In this document: positions 23,828 to 33,015 of the stretch, piece after piece
Layout: every line of letters begins with the position of its first letter
How positions within the stretch are numbered: position 1 is the first letter of the stretch
Assembly: GCF_005491705.1 (NCBI RefSeq)
Contig: NZ_CP028092.1
Location: 2,294,001-2,358,000 of the forward strand
DNA: 64,000 nucleotides
Source of the DNA: Pontibacter sp. SGAir0037
Lineage (GTDB): Bacteria; Bacteroidota; Bacteroidia; Cytophagales; Hymenobacteraceae
Direction: 5' to 3'
Made by a program: the position numbers and the translations under genes
The notes under the pieces: model-generated
The model's input: only the letters and a program-made list of their open reading frames with translations
Databases searched by the model: none
Told to the model about the DNA's origin: nothing

Positions 23828-24747
23828 AACTGAAGCAGAAAATAAACCGCAATAGACCAACCATCGGCATTACAGGACCCGACAAAGGCGGAGGGGCAGC
23901 CTGGTTTTTTACTGCTTTGTCGGTGTTGCTGGCCGGTGGCAAACCAGTTCGCATTACGCCATCCCGGCCGCGTACCGCCGATGGTTTGCAGGCCCTGATC
24001 ATAGGCGGTGGTGCCGATGTAGACCCCAGCACTTACGAGCAGGATAATGTTATAGACGAGTACCTGCAAAGAACTATACAGCATCCCCATAAAAATATTT
24101 TTCAACGGGTTGGCCGCTTTGTTAAGTGGATATACTACCCTGCCGTTTTCTTTATCAGGAAAATAATGAGCAGGAACCGTGGAAAACTACAATTCGGGCT
24201 GGATCGTGCCCGTGATCACCTGGAACTGCAGCTCATCGACCAGGCTGCAAAGAAAAAAATACCTGTGATGGGAATCTGCAGGGGCTCTCAGTTGCTGAAT
24301 GTATACTTCCGGGGTTCGCTTTACCAGGACATCAATACCTTTTACATGGAAGAGCCCAACCCGGCCAGTGTTTTCCCGGTGAAAAAGGTATACATTAAAC
24401 CCGGCAGCAAGCTGGAAGAAGTTTTAGGCACACAACAGCTGGAGGTAAATGCGCTGCACAACCAGGCAGTGAAAGACCCTGGCAATGCCATTGAAGTTGT
24501 AGCCCGTGAATCCAATGAAGTGGTGCAGGGAATAGAAAATACAGAACAGCCTTATATGATTGGGGTGCAGTGGCATCCGGAGTACCTGCCGCAAAGCAGG
24601 ATACACCGCCGCCTTTTCAGATCGCTGGTACAACATGCCCGCGAAGTGAATTTACAGATAGAAGACGACGACCTCCAACATGCTCTATCGAACCCGGAAT
24701 CTGACCTTCTGAAAGCACTGAATGAGCAACACACTAGCAATCACTGA
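23815..24747 (+). CDS. Class I glutamine amidotransferase-like peptidase C26 with hydrophobic insert
   Basis: 310 residues. The nucleophile elbow G-I-C-R-G-S-Q-L-L-N places Cys155, and G-V-Q-W-H-P-E-Y gives His254 and Glu256, completing the C-H-E triad of gamma-glutamyl hydrolases (PuuD-like, family C26). The N-terminal I-G-I-T-G-P-D-K and I-I-G-G-G-A-D-V-D-P-S motifs also fit. Unusually, residues about 90-130 hold a basic, hydrophobic insert (K-W-I-Y-Y-P-A-V-F-F-I-R-K-I-M) between the G-G-G-A-D-V-D-P loop and the nucleophile, which may bind membrane. It overlaps the amidoligase stop by 13 bases, so the two are coupled. The pair could make and break an amide bond, or the hydrolase could provide ammonia. 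Confidence 0.85.
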   Translation: MANLKLKQKINRNRPTIGITGPDKGGGAAWFFTALSVLLAGGKPVRITPSRPRTADGLQALIIGGGADVDPSTYEQDNVIDEYLQRTIQHPHKNIFQRVGRFVKWIYYPAVFFIRKIMSRNRGKLQFGLDRARDHLELQLIDQAAKKKIPVMGICRGSQLLNVYFRGSLYQDINTFYMEEPNPASVFPVKKVYIKPGSKLEEVLGTQQLEVNALHNQAVKDPGNAIEVVARESNEVVQGIENTEQPYMIGVQWHPEYLPQSRIHRRLFRSLVQHAREVNLQIEDDDLQHALSNPESDLLKALNEQHTSNH

Positions 24748-24760
24748 TTTTACCCAGCTC

Positions 24761-24807
24761 ACGTATGCTTTAGCAGTTACTCTACCCCTACCTGCTAAAG
24801 CATACGT
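24761..24807 (+). terminator. Terminator of the amidoligase/C26 operon
   Basis: Perfect 16-base arms at 24761-24776 and 24792-24807, 14 bases past the stop. The T tract is weak. Confidence 0.7.
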
Positions 24808-25205
24808 TGTATTGAAAAAACAATATTAAGTAATTTAATAAAATTGCACTAATTCCGCCGCATATCCCGTACCTGTTCCAGGTAAGTATTTTAATATATT
24901 AATCTCATCTTAATAAAATTGAAAAATAATCCCTATATTGGGGATTTAAGGCAAACATTTGCTCTAAAACTGACGTTTATTTTAATATCTCTTTAATATT
25001 CGTGGTATTTAGAGGATGACTTTCCAAGGTGAGACGTCAATCCGCACCTTCACAAATTTATATTTTACCTGGTTTTGTATAATTACAGGTAAAGTCAGGT
25101 ATGTCTTCGGGTATGGTACCCGGGAGTTATCAGTATAGCCGGATTGCCGCCTCCTCGCCGGAGATACACCCTCGATGTGCCCCGTCCAAACCCAATTGTT
25201 TAACC
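24808..25205 (+). other. AT-rich region upstream of RND operon
   Basis: No gene is seen. The region is rich in TTAATAT-like runs and must hold the operon promoter; a start of an in-frame extension at 25101 (35 residues, no signal peptide) is less likely than the ATG at 25206. I see no recognised riboswitch. Confidence 0.4.
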
Positions 25206-26345
25206 ATGCAAAACAAGATGAAGGCCTATCGTTTAACATTTATTTTACTAATCGGATTTTATACAGCAGGATGTTCGGCCAATAATCAGGTGGTTAACGA
25301 AAATACAGTAGAACAGGAACTGCCTGTAACACAAATCATCTCTAAAGACACCGTACTGCAGCATGAATACGTAGCCGACATTCAGGCCGTACAGAATGTG
25401 GAGCTTCGGGCAAGGGTGCCGGGTTTTCTGGAGCAGGTATATGTAGACGAAGGCCAGGAAGTAACAAAAGGGCAGTTGTTGTTCAAGATCAACGATGAAG
25501 AATACAAAGAGGAATTGGCAAAGGCCAGGGCAAATCTGCAAAGCGCACTCGCCGAAGCCAAGGCTGTTCAACTGGAAATAGACAGGCTTAAATTACTAGT
25601 TGAAAAAAACGTTATCTCTAAAACAGAAATAGATGTCGCCAAAGCCAAGTTAGATGCTGCCAACTCCAGGATAGGCGCCGCCCGTTCTTCTGTTTCCAAT
25701 GCCTCAATCCGTTTGTCTTACACCAGCATTAAAGCCCCCTTCAACGGCATCATAGATCGTATTCCACACCGCCCGGGCAGCCTGATCGACCACGGCACCC
25801 TTCTGACCACCGCCTCCAACATCAGTGCTATTTTCGTTTATTTTAATGTGTCAGAAAACGAATACCTGCAGTACATCAAAACCAAAAACGAAAGCCCGCG
25901 AAAAAACAACAAAGTAAAACTGGTGCTTGCCGACGGAAGTCCCTACCCCTACGAAGGCAGTATTGAAACAGTAGAAAGTGAATTTAAGTCCGGAACAGGC
26001 TCCATTGCTTTCCGGGCCCGCTTCCCGAATCCCGACAAAACTCTGAAGCATGGTGCTACAGGTAATATCATTTTATCCAACGCTGTAAAAGATGCCCTGC
26101 TGGTGCCGCAAAAAGCAGTATTTGAGCTGCAGGATAAAAACTATGTTTTCCTGGTAGATTCTACTAACCAGGTAAGGATGGAGAGCTTTATACCCCGCAC
26201 CCGTTTCTCATCCTTTTACATTGTAGAGTCTGGTTTAGAGGCCGGAGACAGAATATTGCTGGAAGGAATACAAAGCGTAAAAACAGGCACGAAGATTAAG
26301 CCTAAACCAGTGGGCATGGACAGCCTGCTGGCAATCACCCTTTAA
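25206..26345 (+). CDS. RND efflux periplasmic adaptor (membrane fusion protein)
   Basis: 379 residues. Lipobox Y-T-A-G-C with Cys23, so anchored to the inner membrane. The layout is the AcrA type: barrel-lipoyl halves around a helical hairpin (about 95-165, L-A-K-A-R-A-N-L-Q-S-A-L), with V-E-L-R-A-R-V-P-G-F-L near 65 and I-K-A-P-F-N-G-I-I-D near 175. A D-N-A-I-type C-terminal membrane-proximal domain follows. It bridges pump and outer-membrane factor. First gene of a three-gene operon (31 bases to the pump). No repressor gene lies next to the operon. An earlier start at 25101 is possible but would hide the lipobox. Confidence 0.92.
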   Translation: MQNKMKAYRLTFILLIGFYTAGCSANNQVVNENTVEQELPVTQIISKDTVLQHEYVADIQAVQNVELRARVPGFLEQVYVDEGQEVTKGQLLFKINDEEYKEELAKARANLQSALAEAKAVQLEIDRLKLLVEKNVISKTEIDVAKAKLDAANSRIGAARSSVSNASIRLSYTSIKAPFNGIIDRIPHRPGSLIDHGTLLTTASNISAIFVYFNVSENEYLQYIKTKNESPRKNNKVKLVLADGSPYPYEGSIETVESEFKSGTGSIAFRARFPNPDKTLKHGATGNIILSNAVKDALLVPQKAVFELQDKNYVFLVDSTNQVRMESFIPRTRFSSFYIVESGLEAGDRILLEGIQSVKTGTKIKPKPVGMDSLLAITL

Positions 26346-26376
26346 AATAAATTGATGTGTTTAGAATGAGCCGATA

Positions 26377-29300
26377 ATGTTTGATATTTTTATACGAAGA
26401 CCTATACTTTCCCTGGTTATCTCCCTCTTTATTACCTTGCTGGGAGCACTGGCATTTTTTACCTTACCTGTTGCCCTCTTTCCCGATATAGCACCGCCTA
26501 CAGTCTCTGTCAGAGCTAAATATCGTGGTGCCAATGCCAGCGTGGTAGCCAACACGGTTACCACACCTCTCGAAAAAGCCATTAATGGAGTGCCGGGCAT
26601 GATGTACATGTCTTCTGTATCGAGCAACAGGGGTACGGCTGGTATAAAAGTATACTTTGAAGCCGGTGTCGATCCCGACCAGGCAGCTGTGGAAGTGCAG
26701 AACCGTGTTACAACGGTTGTCAGCAATTTGCCGGAAGAAGTGATTAAAGCAGGTGTAACGACCGAGAAAGAGGTAGAAGGCCTTCTGCTCTACATCAACG
26801 TGATGAGCGAGGACACAGAGCTTGATGAGAAATTCATTTACAACTTTGCAGACCTGAACATCCTGCAGGAGCTTCGACGGGTTGACGGTGTTGGTTTTGC
26901 TGAGATCATGAGCACGAAAGACTATTCGATGCGGATATGGCTGAAACCGGACCGGATGACTGCCTACAAAGTATCTACCGATGAGGTGACAGAAGCTATC
27001 CAGAACCAGAACGTGGAGGCGGCACCGGGACAGGTAGGGGAAAGCTCGGGTAAAACACCCCAGATGCTGCAGTACGTGCTGCGCTATACAGGTAAGTTCT
27101 TTGATACAGACCAATACGAAAAGCTGGTGATCCGGGCCAACGAAGATGGTTCGGTTCTGCGCCTGAAGGATGTGGCAGACATAGAGCTGGGAAACCTGAA
27201 CTATGGCAGGATATCCAAAACAGACGGCAGACCAGCCGCTTCCATTATGATTGTGCAAAGGCCCGGCTCCAATGCCCGTGACGTTGTACAAAGGGTAAAG
27301 GAACGGATGAGCGAAATCAAAGCACAGTCTTTCCCGCCGGGCATGGATTACAAGGTCACCTACGATGTATCCCGCTTCCTTGATGCCTCTATCGAAAATG
27401 TATTGCACACCCTGCTGGAGGCTTTCATCCTGGTATTTATCGTAGTATTTATCTTTCTGCAGGATTTCCGTTCCACCCTTATTCCGGCACTGGCTGTACC
27501 AGTAGCCTTGATCGGGACGTTGTTCTTTATGGAGCTTCTGGGCTTTTCGCTTAACCTGCTTACCCTGTTTGCCCTGGTGCTGGCCATTGGTATAGTGGTG
27601 GATAACGCTATAGTGGTAGTGGAGGCCGTGCATGCAAAAATGGAAGAAGGTTTGCCGCCACGACAAGCTACGTTCGAAGCCATGCACGAAATCAGCGGCG
27701 CCATTCTGGCCATTACATTGGTTATGTCGGCAGTGTTTGTGCCTGTTGCCTTTATGTCGGGTCCGGTTGGTATATTTTACCGGCAATTCTCGCTTACCCT
27801 GGCCATCGCCATTGTTATTTCAGGTATAAATGCCTTGACACTTACACCTGCTCTGTGTGCTATTCTGCTTCGCAACACGCATCATACTAAAAAGAAGAAC
27901 CTGCTGCAACGCGCCTTTGGCAAGTTTAACAATGGCTATAATGCCTTGGCATCGAAGTACAGAGGCAGTGTTTCATTTCTGGCGGGACGAAAAATGGTGA
28001 CGGCAGCCATGCTGCTTTTCTTTTTCGCGGCAACCTGGGGCATTGCCACCATTCTGCCGACTGGCTTTATACCCGTAGAAGACCAGAGCGTGATTTATGT
28101 GAACGTGACCACTCCGGCCGGGGCTACCGTAGAGCGCACCGAGCGTGTGCTCGACTACATTAACCAGGCAACCGGAGGGCTCGCAGAGGTAGAGTCGTTC
28201 ACTTCGCTGGCCGGCTACAGCCTTTCAACCGGACTTTCCGGTGCATCCTATGGCATGGCTATGGTTAACCTGAAATCCTGGAACGAACGTACAGAGCCCA
28301 TACACGAAACCATACGAAAGTTAGAAGAAAGAACCCGCCATATTGCCGATGCCCAGATTGAGTTTTTTCTGCCTCCTACTGTACCGGGCTTTGGTAACTC
28401 CAGTGGCTTTCAGATGAAAGTGCTGGACCAGACGGGTAGCGGAAACCTGCAGAAGATGGCACAGGTTACCAATCAGTTTGTAGAGGAGCTGGAAAAGGCC
28501 CCGGAAATCAGACATGCCGCAACAGATTACGATCCAAACTTTCCGCAGTACATGATTCATGTAGACCAGGATATGGCCGCCAAGAAAGGTGTAACTATTA
28601 AGCAGGCCATGAATACGCTTCAAACACTGATTGGCGGTTTATATGTTTCAGACTTTATCCGCTTCGGGCAAATGTATGATGTAATGGTGCAGGCAGATCC
28701 GAGGTACCGCGCCAGGCCGGATGATGTGCTGAAGCTGCAGGTAAAAAACAAAGACGGCGAAATGGTACCCTACGCCACTTTTATCAGCATGGAAAGAGTG
28801 TATGGACCCGAGCAGCTCTCCCGCCACAATATGTATGTTTCCGCCAAAGTGAAAGGAGGCCCGGCACCCGGCTATAGTAGTGGCGACGCCATTGCTGCCA
28901 TCGAACGTATAGCTGCCGAAACACTGCCGAGAGGCTACAGCTACGACTGGTATGGCATGACGCGCCAGGAAGTTTCATCCGGAAGTCAGGCAATCTATAT
29001 TTTCATTATCTGCCTGGTGTTCGTGTACCTGCTGCTGGCCGCACAGTACGAAAGCTTTCTGTTGCCGCTGCCCGTTATCCTGTCGCTGCCAACCGGTGTG
29101 TTCGGGGCTTTTCTGGCCCTGTACCTGCTCGGGCTTCAAAACAATATTTACGCCCAGGTGTCGCTGATCATGCTGATCGGACTGCTGGGGAAAAATGCTA
29201 TCCTGATTGTAGAGTTTGCTGCCCAGCGCCGCCGGCAAGGGTCCTCAGTATTAGAAGCATCCATAGAGGGAGCAGCATCCAGGCTCCGCCCTATCCTGAT

Positions 29301-29544
29301 GACTTCCTTTGCCTTTATTGCCGGACTTATTCCCCTTTGCATGGCTACCGGCGCAGGCGCTTTGGGGAACCGTTCCATTGGCACAGCTGCAGCAGGCGGA
29401 ATGTTGCTGGGCACCATTATAGGCCTGTTTCTTATACCAGGCCTATACGTTCTTTTTGCTCCTAAAAAAGGGAAAAAGCTACAAGAACCGGCCGAATCAA
29501 CACCTGTTACTGAAGAGATTGAAGTGTCTGTATACGATAATTAA
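26377..29544 (+). CDS. RND multidrug efflux permease, HAE1 family
   Basis: 1055 residues with the full AcrB layout: TM1, two porter loops, and twelve membrane helices in two sets. F-I-R-R-P-I-L at 5-11, G-I-V-V-D-N-A-I-V-V-V-E in TM4 (Asp409; the next position, Asp in AcrB, is Asn410) and L-G-K-N-A-I-L-I-V-E-F in TM10 (Lys equivalent to AcrB Lys940) carry the proton relay. C-terminal tail ends in S-V-Y-D-N. It should export small hydrophobic compounds using the proton gradient. Stop at 29544 is one base before the next start. A 440-residue antisense frame across it (26464-27786) is a shadow. Confidence 0.95.
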   Translation: MFDIFIRRPILSLVISLFITLLGALAFFTLPVALFPDIAPPTVSVRAKYRGANASVVANTVTTPLEKAINGVPGMMYMSSVSSNRGTAGIKVYFEAGVDPDQAAVEVQNRVTTVVSNLPEEVIKAGVTTEKEVEGLLLYINVMSEDTELDEKFIYNFADLNILQELRRVDGVGFAEIMSTKDYSMRIWLKPDRMTAYKVSTDEVTEAIQNQNVEAAPGQVGESSGKTPQMLQYVLRYTGKFFDTDQYEKLVIRANEDGSVLRLKDVADIELGNLNYGRISKTDGRPAASIMIVQRPGSNARDVVQRVKERMSEIKAQSFPPGMDYKVTYDVSRFLDASIENVLHTLLEAFILVFIVVFIFLQDFRSTLIPALAVPVALIGTLFFMELLGFSLNLLTLFALVLAIGIVVDNAIVVVEAVHAKMEEGLPPRQATFEAMHEISGAILAITLVMSAVFVPVAFMSGPVGIFYRQFSLTLAIAIVISGINALTLTPALCAILLRNTHHTKKKNLLQRAFGKFNNGYNALASKYRGSVSFLAGRKMVTAAMLLFFFAATWGIATILPTGFIPVEDQSVIYVNVTTPAGATVERTERVLDYINQATGGLAEVESFTSLAGYSLSTGLSGASYGMAMVNLKSWNERTEPIHETIRKLEERTRHIADAQIEFFLPPTVPGFGNSSGFQMKVLDQTGSGNLQKMAQVTNQFVEELEKAPEIRHAATDYDPNFPQYMIHVDQDMAAKKGVTIKQAMNTLQTLIGGLYVSDFIRFGQMYDVMVQADPRYRARPDDVLKLQVKNKDGEMVPYATFISMERVYGPEQLSRHNMYVSAKVKGGPAPGYSSGDAIAAIERIAAETLPRGYSYDWYGMTRQEVSSGSQAIYIFIICLVFVYLLLAAQYESFLLPLPVILSLPTGVFGAFLALYLLGLQNNIYAQVSLIMLIGLLGKNAILIVEFAAQRRRQGSSVLEASIEGAASRLRPILMTSFAFIAGLIPLCMATGAGALGNRSIGTAAAGGMLLGTIIGLFLIPGLYVLFAPKKGKKLQEPAESTPVTEEIEVSVYDN

Positions 29545-29545
29545 A

Positions 29546-30970
29546 ATGATACCTAACAAAAAACTGATTTATAGATTAACATGTTTTCTAACCTTCCTCT
29601 GCTTTATCAGCAGCTGCAAAGTGGCGGAAAAGCCGCCACTTCCGTCACTGTCGCAGATGCCTGCTTCGTTTAACGGCAATACAGATACTACCAGCATCGG
29701 CAATATTCACTGGAAAGATTTTTTTGAGGATAAACACCTGCTCTCGCTGATCGATACAGCTTTAAAGAACAACCCCGACCTGCTGGCTGCGGTACAGCGC
29801 ATCGAAGTAGCCCGTGCCGACCTTGCCATTGCCCGTGGCGCTATGCTACCATCTGTAGACGCACGTTTCAGGTCCAGATCGGGCAATATCTATAACAACC
29901 TGCTAAACGGTACCATCAATGGCGACCGGAATACTGTTACCCAAACCGAAAACTACTTTCTCGGATTGCAAAGCACCTGGGAAATTGACCTTTGGGGAAA
30001 ACTGAAGAACCGGCGCAAGGCTGCCTTTGCACGCTTTATGGCTTCTGAAAAAGGGCAGCAACTTCTTACCACTACCCTGGTTGCCGAAGTAGCTCAGCTC
30101 TACTACGATTTGCTGGGCCTCGACAATGAGCTGGAGGCTATCGAAAAAAATATAGCGCTTCAGGAAAATGCTCTTGAAATTATTAAAATACAGAAAATAG
30201 GCGGCCGTGCCACCGAGCTGGCTGTGCAGCAGTTTCATGCGCAGCTTTTGCGTACCAGGAGCCTTGGTCTGGAAAAGCGGCAACAGATCATAGAAGTAGA
30301 AAACCAGCTCAACCTGGTGCTCGGCAGGTATCCGCAACCTATTACCAGAGGAGAGTCTATTTTGCTGCAGCATCTGCCGAAGGTGATCAGTGCGGGTGTG
30401 CCTTCTGATTTATTGCTCCGGAGACCAGACATACAACAGGCTGAACTGGAGCTATTGGCAGCAGATGCCGACGTTGAATCGGCCAGAGCCGCATTTCTCC
30501 CTTCCTTTACGATTACGCCTTATGCCGGCGTACATACCCGTAGCCTTCCTGCTATCTTCAACACACCGGAATCGCTGGTGCTCGGTTTTTTAGGAGGCAT
30601 TACAGCCCCCATCTTCATGAACGGACAGATCAGAGCGGATTTTGCCCGCAGCTCTGCCATCAATAAAGAAGCCTTTTACAACTATCAGAAACATATCCTG
30701 ACTGCCTACCAGGAAGTAGCCTCTAATCTGCAGAAGGTAGAAAACTATAAAAACGTGTATGCCTTACGCGAAGAGGAAGCAGAAGTACTGACCAGTGCCG
30801 TAAGCACTTCCAATGATCTGTTTATGGCAGGTTATGCTTCTTACCTGGAGGTAATTACAGCCCAGGGCAGTGTGCTGGAAGCAGAGTTAAGCAAAGCCAA
30901 TACCCGCAAAGAAATTTTCCTGGCCCTGATCGACCTGTATCGTTCCCTGGGAGGAGGCTGGCAGCAATAA
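29546..30970 (+). CDS. Outer-membrane efflux factor, TolC/NodT type lipoprotein
   Basis: 474 residues from the ATG at 29546, one base after the pump stop. Lipobox I-S-S-C with Cys24. The body is two repeats of helical hairpin plus beta strands, with L-L-S-L-I-D-T-A-L-K-N-N-P-D-L (start of repeat 1), W-E-I-D-L-W-G-K-L and D-L-L-L-R-R-P-D-I (repeat 2), all hallmarks of NodT-family TolC proteins. Trimer forms the outer-membrane exit duct. An in-frame start at 29456 would overlap the pump gene by 89 bases and spoil the signal peptide. Third gene of the RND operon. Confidence 0.93.
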   Translation: MIPNKKLIYRLTCFLTFLCFISSCKVAEKPPLPSLSQMPASFNGNTDTTSIGNIHWKDFFEDKHLLSLIDTALKNNPDLLAAVQRIEVARADLAIARGAMLPSVDARFRSRSGNIYNNLLNGTINGDRNTVTQTENYFLGLQSTWEIDLWGKLKNRRKAAFARFMASEKGQQLLTTTLVAEVAQLYYDLLGLDNELEAIEKNIALQENALEIIKIQKIGGRATELAVQQFHAQLLRTRSLGLEKRQQIIEVENQLNLVLGRYPQPITRGESILLQHLPKVISAGVPSDLLLRRPDIQQAELELLAADADVESARAAFLPSFTITPYAGVHTRSLPAIFNTPESLVLGFLGGITAPIFMNGQIRADFARSSAINKEAFYNYQKHILTAYQEVASNLQKVENYKNVYALREEEAEVLTSAVSTSNDLFMAGYASYLEVITAQGSVLEAELSKANTRKEIFLALIDLYRSLGGGWQQ

Positions 30971-31256
30971 CAACCCGGCTACAAGAAACATTCTTTTATA
31001 GTTGAAGGGACGCTACACCCTGCACCAACGTGCCCTAACAGGTGTTTTACGCTTGTATACTAATTACTACGCAACAAACAAAAAGCCTTATCATATACAA
31101 TTGGTAAAGCAATCCGGCTAAGATAAGGTTAGTACCGTATCATAGTTGGGCCAACTCCCGAAGCTACTCCCTCACCATCTGCTTCAGAAAGAGCAGATGG
31201 TTCTGTATGTATACCCGCACATACAATTCATGACGCACACTTAATTTCACAAAGAC
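30971..31256 (+). other. Intergenic region after the RND operon
   Basis: No gene is seen. A hairpin ACCATCTGCT (31174-31183) with AGCAGATGGT (31192-31201) could be the operon terminator, although it is 200 bases past the stop and has no T tract. Confidence 0.4.
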
Positions 31257-32174
31257 ATGAGTACCAAAAAAATTGTATCCCTACTGATAGGGCTAATTGT
31301 GCTGGCGGGTATTATCTACGCAATTGTTCGATTCAAAAAGTCTGATAAAAGTATAGCAGACTATGTGGTACCGGAGTTGCGGGTGGCCAACATACAGATT
31401 ACTAACCTTACAGGCGAAAAGGCAGACATGCAGATGAGCATGATTATTGACAATCCTGCTCCAGTTGGCATCAGGATCGACAGCCTGCACTACATCATCT
31501 ATATAGAAGATAATGAGGTAGCCCGAACAACCTATCCAGACTCCCTGCAGATTGAGGCCAGCGACAGCACCAGCTTTTCTTTACCCCTGACACTTTACTT
31601 TAACAAGTTGCAGCGTATTTTTAACACTTACGAGGAGCAGGGCCGGGATAGCGTCAACTATAAAATACACGCAACCATTTTTTCTGATATGGCGGTTATT
31701 CCAAAAGACAAACTTAACATAGACATAGAAAAGCGCCTGCCCCTCATATACCCTCTCAAACTTGAAGTGGCGGATATCGGCGTGGAAAACCTCAGCTTTT
31801 CAGGCGCCACTTTAAAAACAGATATTGTGATCAGAAACAAAAATGCCTTTGCCCTCGGCTTTCGGGATATGTCTTATTCTGTTCAGCTGGAAGACAATGA
31901 ATCGGTGGATGGCAGTAAACCCGGCACTGTGAATATCCCGCCCAAGAGTTCCACAACTATCAGCATACCAGCCGAGGTAAACTTTAAGGAAATGGGCAAG
32001 AACCTGATTGATCTTATCCGTAAAGGCGATGATGTGCAGTATAATTTTCAACTGAACACAGAGCTGATTTCTGAATCTGATATACTGCAGAACAGCAAAA
32101 TAAACTTGAATGCTTCCGGCAGTTTGAAATCGGCAGTGGATGCCGCTAAAGCGCTTTCCGACGAAAAGAAATAA
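31257..32174 (+). CDS. LEA type 2 (WHy-domain) membrane-anchored protein
   Basis: 305 residues: an N-terminal helix (I-V-S-L-L-I-G-L-I-V-L-A-G-I-I-Y) then two tandem LEA-14/WHy-like domains, about 40-150 and 165-285. Each has an immunoglobulin-like pattern with a D-x-x-x-x-x-x-N-P/N-x-N-x-F motif (I-I-D-N-P-A-P-V-G-I and I-R-N-K-N-A-F-A-L-G) and a P-x-x-S-T-T-I-S-I-P type strand. Such proteins are exposed on the periplasmic face of the inner membrane or the outer membrane and are linked with desiccation and stress tolerance in plants and bacteria; a direct function here is inference. Followed 87 bases on by a same-strand hydrolase. Confidence 0.82.
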   Translation: MSTKKIVSLLIGLIVLAGIIYAIVRFKKSDKSIADYVVPELRVANIQITNLTGEKADMQMSMIIDNPAPVGIRIDSLHYIIYIEDNEVARTTYPDSLQIEASDSTSFSLPLTLYFNKLQRIFNTYEEQGRDSVNYKIHATIFSDMAVIPKDKLNIDIEKRLPLIYPLKLEVADIGVENLSFSGATLKTDIVIRNKNAFALGFRDMSYSVQLEDNESVDGSKPGTVNIPPKSSTTISIPAEVNFKEMGKNLIDLIRKGDDVQYNFQLNTELISESDILQNSKINLNASGSLKSAVDAAKALSDEKK

Positions 32175-32260
32175 AACGCAAAGCTGTTTTTAGCTGATTG
32201 CCTGCACTCAGGCAACTGTAAAAGTATAGTATAAAGTGTTCGGACAAAAGAATTAATTAT

Positions 32261-32932
32261 ATGCGTATATTTCTGATACCAGGCTTCGGAGAAGACGAAG
32301 CCATCTTTGATAAGATAGCCCCACACCTGTCCGGTAAAAAAATATACCTGAACCCGTGGGTATTACTCGGGAACCAGCCCCGCCCAGAGTTAAACGCCCT
32401 GCTGTATGCAAAGGAGCTTGTTAAATGGTTCGCTATCCGGCCGGATGATGTTCTTATAGGGCACTCTACCGGAGGTTGGGTAGCTTTACACATAAAGCAC
32501 CTTGTTTACTGCCCAGTTGTGCAGGTATCTTCCTGGACAGAAAGCCAAAAGGTTGTAAAGCACGGCACAAACAAAGAGTTAGCTTACTGGCTCACTAAAA
32601 AAGGCTTGCTTTTTAACCGTTTCACCAAAAACTACCTGCTCAGGAAAAACTATAAAAATACACCTTCAGCACCTGTTTTTGCTTCTGTTTTTGAGCGACT
32701 GATAAAGGGAAATAAAAACAATGTAAATAACCAGCTTCGCCTTATCCTGAACCCTATACACGAGACAATATATGTTGAGCCAGACCTTCGCATTCATGCC
32801 AGGGCAGACACTATTGTCAAATATCCGGACCAGCAGGTGCAGGAAGTTCCCGGTGATCATTTCGCCCTTTACACTTACCCCCAGCATGTCTACCAGCCTA
32901 TAGTAGCTTTTCTGAAGGACATACAAATATAA
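32261..32932 (+). CDS. Small alpha/beta hydrolase
   Basis: 223 residues. F-L-I-P-G-F-G-E at 4-11 stands for the oxyanion part, the nucleophile is in G-H-S-T-G-G-W (Ser near 69), and the C-terminal His is in G-D-H-F-A-L-Y. The usual acidic residue in the middle is less clear (D-L-R-I-H-A or A-D-T-I near 190), and the family's R-H-L-style motif is absent. There is no signal peptide. It is a divergent member; substrate unknown. It may be co-transcribed with the LEA protein 87 bases upstream. Confidence 0.75.
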   Translation: MRIFLIPGFGEDEAIFDKIAPHLSGKKIYLNPWVLLGNQPRPELNALLYAKELVKWFAIRPDDVLIGHSTGGWVALHIKHLVYCPVVQVSSWTESQKVVKHGTNKELAYWLTKKGLLFNRFTKNYLLRKNYKNTPSAPVFASVFERLIKGNKNNVNNQLRLILNPIHETIYVEPDLRIHARADTIVKYPDQQVQEVPGDHFALYTYPQHVYQPIVAFLKDIQI

Positions 32933-32952
32933 ACCAGCCTGTGAGAACCCAT

Positions 32953-32991
32953 AAACCAGAACATCAGCTTTACGAGCTGGTGTTCTGGTTT
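32953..32991. terminator. Bidirectional terminator, 17-bp arms
   Basis: Arms 32953-32969 and 32975-32991 with one G:T mismatch between the convergent genes ending at 32932 and 33016. Confidence 0.8.
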
Positions 32992-33015
32992 GTACCCAAA
33001 TAAACCTGCATCGCT

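Noticed and set aside
26464..27786. 440-codon open frame antisense to the RND permease
   Set aside because: The sense strand is a complete, canonical pump. The antisense product is His/Gln/Arg-rich with no fold features; long shadow frames are expected opposite strong coding.
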